A DNA stretch of 6,831 nt from JBGSLN01 sp041740675 (lineage in GTDB: Bacteria; Pseudomonadota; Gammaproteobacteria; JBGSLN01). The notes below the pieces were generated by a model that was not told where the DNA came from, did not search any database, and saw only the letters and a list, made by a program, of their open reading frames with translations. Of this stretch, positions 5,298 through 6,831 are shown piece after piece. The stretch spans positions 1-6,831 of the forward strand of contig JBGSLN010000248.1 in NCBI GenBank assembly GCA_041740675.1, read 5' to 3'. The translations under genes were made by a program, and so were the position numbers. Numbering within the stretch: the first letter of the stretch is position 1; each line of letters begins with the position of its first letter.

Positions 5298-6831
5298 TCA
5301 GCCTACTAAATTACTATATTTAACTTGAATAACTGGTATATCTGAGGTGAGTTCTTCTGATATTATTGAGACTCTTGGTCTTTGAATAATTTTAAATTTA
5401 GCTTCAATCGCATTCATACAATTTTGCAATAGTTTTTGCGAATCTGTATATTCTTCTGCTGTTTCACCTGTTTTTGATGATAAAAAGCTCCTGTTAGTTC
5501 GCAATAAAGAGCTATTAATACTTTCCTGTAAAATATTATAAATTTTCTGCATGATTGTTCTTTCATCATCTTGAAGCAAGCAAAGCGCATTATTAGGCAG
5601 TATTAAAGTTATTCTATCAATAACAGTTTGTAAAGCTTCTGCCTTTTGCGGATCTTTCTTTAATAACACATTCTCACTTCCAATAATATTATTAACTTTT
5701 TTCGTTAGCATCTCAATCTGATCATAGATTAGTTTGAGTGTATCTTTAGCGTTTGCTACTTGAGAAATAATAATGGTTTCCAATCTCTCTATATTAAAAC
5801 TTGAAACGTCAAAATAGTTGCTATGGACATTCTGTATAACACTGTGATTAGCTAAAAAATGTAATATTTGTTGGTTTCTAATCCATATCCACCCTTTACT
5901 AATAACTATTTCTTCAGGCTTAGCACCTAAGTCGCTAATCATTTGAGCAATGGCCGTTTGGAGAAAAAGCTTAGGCTGACGCCACATACCCTTGTTTTTT
6001 TCTTGGTTGAGTGCTGGCGTAGTGTAAAATAACCCCTTGTTTTCGGCAAGACTATCAACAAAAGTTTTTAATTGATAACTATCAATTCCTAAACCCAAAG
6101 GCTCATGAGTACTGCCCCATCGAATACCCAATGGAATTGTTTGATTTGCATCTGCATAAGTGATCTGTTTATCATTAATTAAACCTGCTCCGACTAAAAA
6201 TAAAAATACGTCTGCATTTGGAATGCGTATTTCATCTTTGTCATTTAAACCTGTGATTTCAGGAATAATACCTAGACGATTTAACTGTGAAACAGTTTGT
6301 TTCTTAAAACGATGAATTTCTTTTGCTAACCCAAGTTGAACTTGATTGCCAGTAATCAGTTGAATATTCTCTGGAGCTTGAACAGAAAAATTGACTTCCT
6401 GCAAATCGCTTATTATTTTTTCTGCTTCATTCCATTTATAGACTCGATTAATATCTTCGGTTATTTGTCCTTTATCCAATAAAAAACGTCGAACAACAGC
6501 ATTGTCTATTACAAATCCAACTTCACTCACAATGATTTCATGACTTTTCATTCCTAACTGAAGAAAATAATTAATTAGTTTATTTTGCTCTGAATTCAAT
6601 TTAAAGTGGCTGTATCCATTTTGCCTAACAATACAATGATCTAAAAATTCAATTTGGTTAATACCCCTACTTACGATGATGTTCCATTCAATATTCTCGC
6701 CCAACTTAGTCCAAATACCTAATGTACTATTTAAAATTAATAATACTTTAGGATCATGGACAGATATACCATATTGAGTGGTGATAACACTGCTACTATC
6801 TAACCCATATAAGCGCACCATTTTTTTTAAC
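5298..6831 (-). CDS. Repeat-containing protein of unknown function, probably 5'-truncated by the window edge
   Basis: I do not recognise this protein. From the ATG at 6821-6819 it has 507 residues ending at TGA (5300-5298), but the frame is open upstream to the window edge (codons for L-K-K precede Met), and no Shine-Dalgarno site lies in the ten visible bases, only an A tract. Four copies of a motif are seen. Gly is followed 17-18 residues later by Asn or Asp within [IF]-x-[IV]-x-[ND], then V/I at +3, Leu at +7 and Ile at +13. The key residues are G6-D23-I36, G90-N107-I120, G184-N202-I215 and G299-N316-I329. The first copy lacks its leading helix when translation starts at 6821, which supports an upstream start. 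Residues about 340-480 are helical and charged, possibly coiled-coil. No signal peptide or membrane segment is visible. Its 3' end faces the F-box/ankyrin gene across 80 bp. A host-interaction role is inferred only from its neighbours. Confidence 0.75.
   Translation of the reverse strand, partial: LKKMVRLYGLDSSSVITTQYGISVHDPKVLLILNSTLGIWTKLGENIEWNIIVSRGINQIEFLDHCIVRQNGYSHFKLNSEQNKLINYFLQLGMKSHEIIVSEVGFVIDNAVVRRFLLDKGQITEDINRVYKWNEAEKIISDLQEVNFSVQAPENIQLITGNQVQLGLAKEIHRFKKQTVSQLNRLGIIPEITGLNDKDEIRIPNADVFLFLVGAGLINDKQITYADANQTIPLGIRWGSTHEPLGLGIDSYQLKTFVDSLAENKGLFYTTPALNQEKNKGMWRQPKLFLQTAIAQMISDLGAKPEEIVISKGWIWIRNQQILHFLANHSVIQNVHSNYFDVSSFNIERLETIIISQVANAKDTLKLIYDQIEMLTKKVNNIIGSENVLLKKDPQKAEALQTVIDRITLILPNNALCLLQDDERTIMQKIYNILQESINSSLLRTNRSFLSSKTGETAEEYTDSQKLLQNCMNAIEAKFKIIQRPRVSIISEELTSDIPVIQVKYSNLVG

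Noticed and set aside
5835..6821. TAL-effector-like or mTERF-like DNA/RNA-binding repeats in the right-hand protein
   Set aside because: The LG followed by EI then a helix is loosely reminiscent of both families. However, the units are 84-114 residues apart instead of contiguous 30-35 residue repeats, and no specificity-determining positions can be identified.
1..6831. CRISPR array, tRNA gene or insertion sequence
   Set aside because: I saw no regularly spaced direct repeats, tRNA-like cloverleaf or CCA-type end, transposase motif, or paired terminal inverted repeats on either strand.

Overview
This window is very AT-rich (roughly 30% G+C by eye, lower between genes). It carries a eukaryote-like gene set typical of a host-associated intracellular bacterium: an F-box/ankyrin gene and two large proteins that match no housekeeping family I know. 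The strong Shine-Dalgarno site of the largest gene and a boxA-like element identical to the gammaproteobacterial rRNA antitermination sequence fit an intracellular gammaproteobacterium of the Legionellales type (Legionella, Rickettsiella, Berkiella, Coxiella relatives). That placement is an inference; no phylogenetic marker gene is present.

Layout. Positions 1-217 hold no supported gene. They contain a perfect 28-bp palindrome at the extreme left edge, a boxA-like motif at 100-115, and a weak terminator-like hairpin after the large minus-strand gene. Positions 218-3931 (minus) encode a 1237-residue, almost wholly helical protein with one recognisable Sel1-like repeat, a degenerate Pro/Leu repeat suggesting an alpha-solenoid, and a charged helical C-terminal region. 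A 479-bp divergent intergenic region (3932-4410) follows. Positions 4411-5217 (plus) are one continuous reading frame for an F-box plus ankyrin protein, broken by a single in-frame TGA at 4834-4836. Positions 5298 to the right edge (minus) encode a protein with four copies of a regularly spaced repeat. Its frame stays open to the window edge, so it is probably 5'-truncated by the window.

How the genes relate. The genes lie in alternating orientation with their own spacers, so there is no operon. The arrangement looks like an accessory or effector-type island of independently transcribed genes. The F-box protein is the clearest functional call: it should bind host Skp1 and place client proteins on an SCF ubiquitin ligase. 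It carries an N-terminal KKRKVE that matches a classical nuclear localisation signal. Its client-binding ankyrin half is cut off by the TGA unless the stop is read through or is a sequencing error. The main points for follow-up are that stop codon, the undescribed repeat family in the right-hand gene, and the uncharacterised giant protein.
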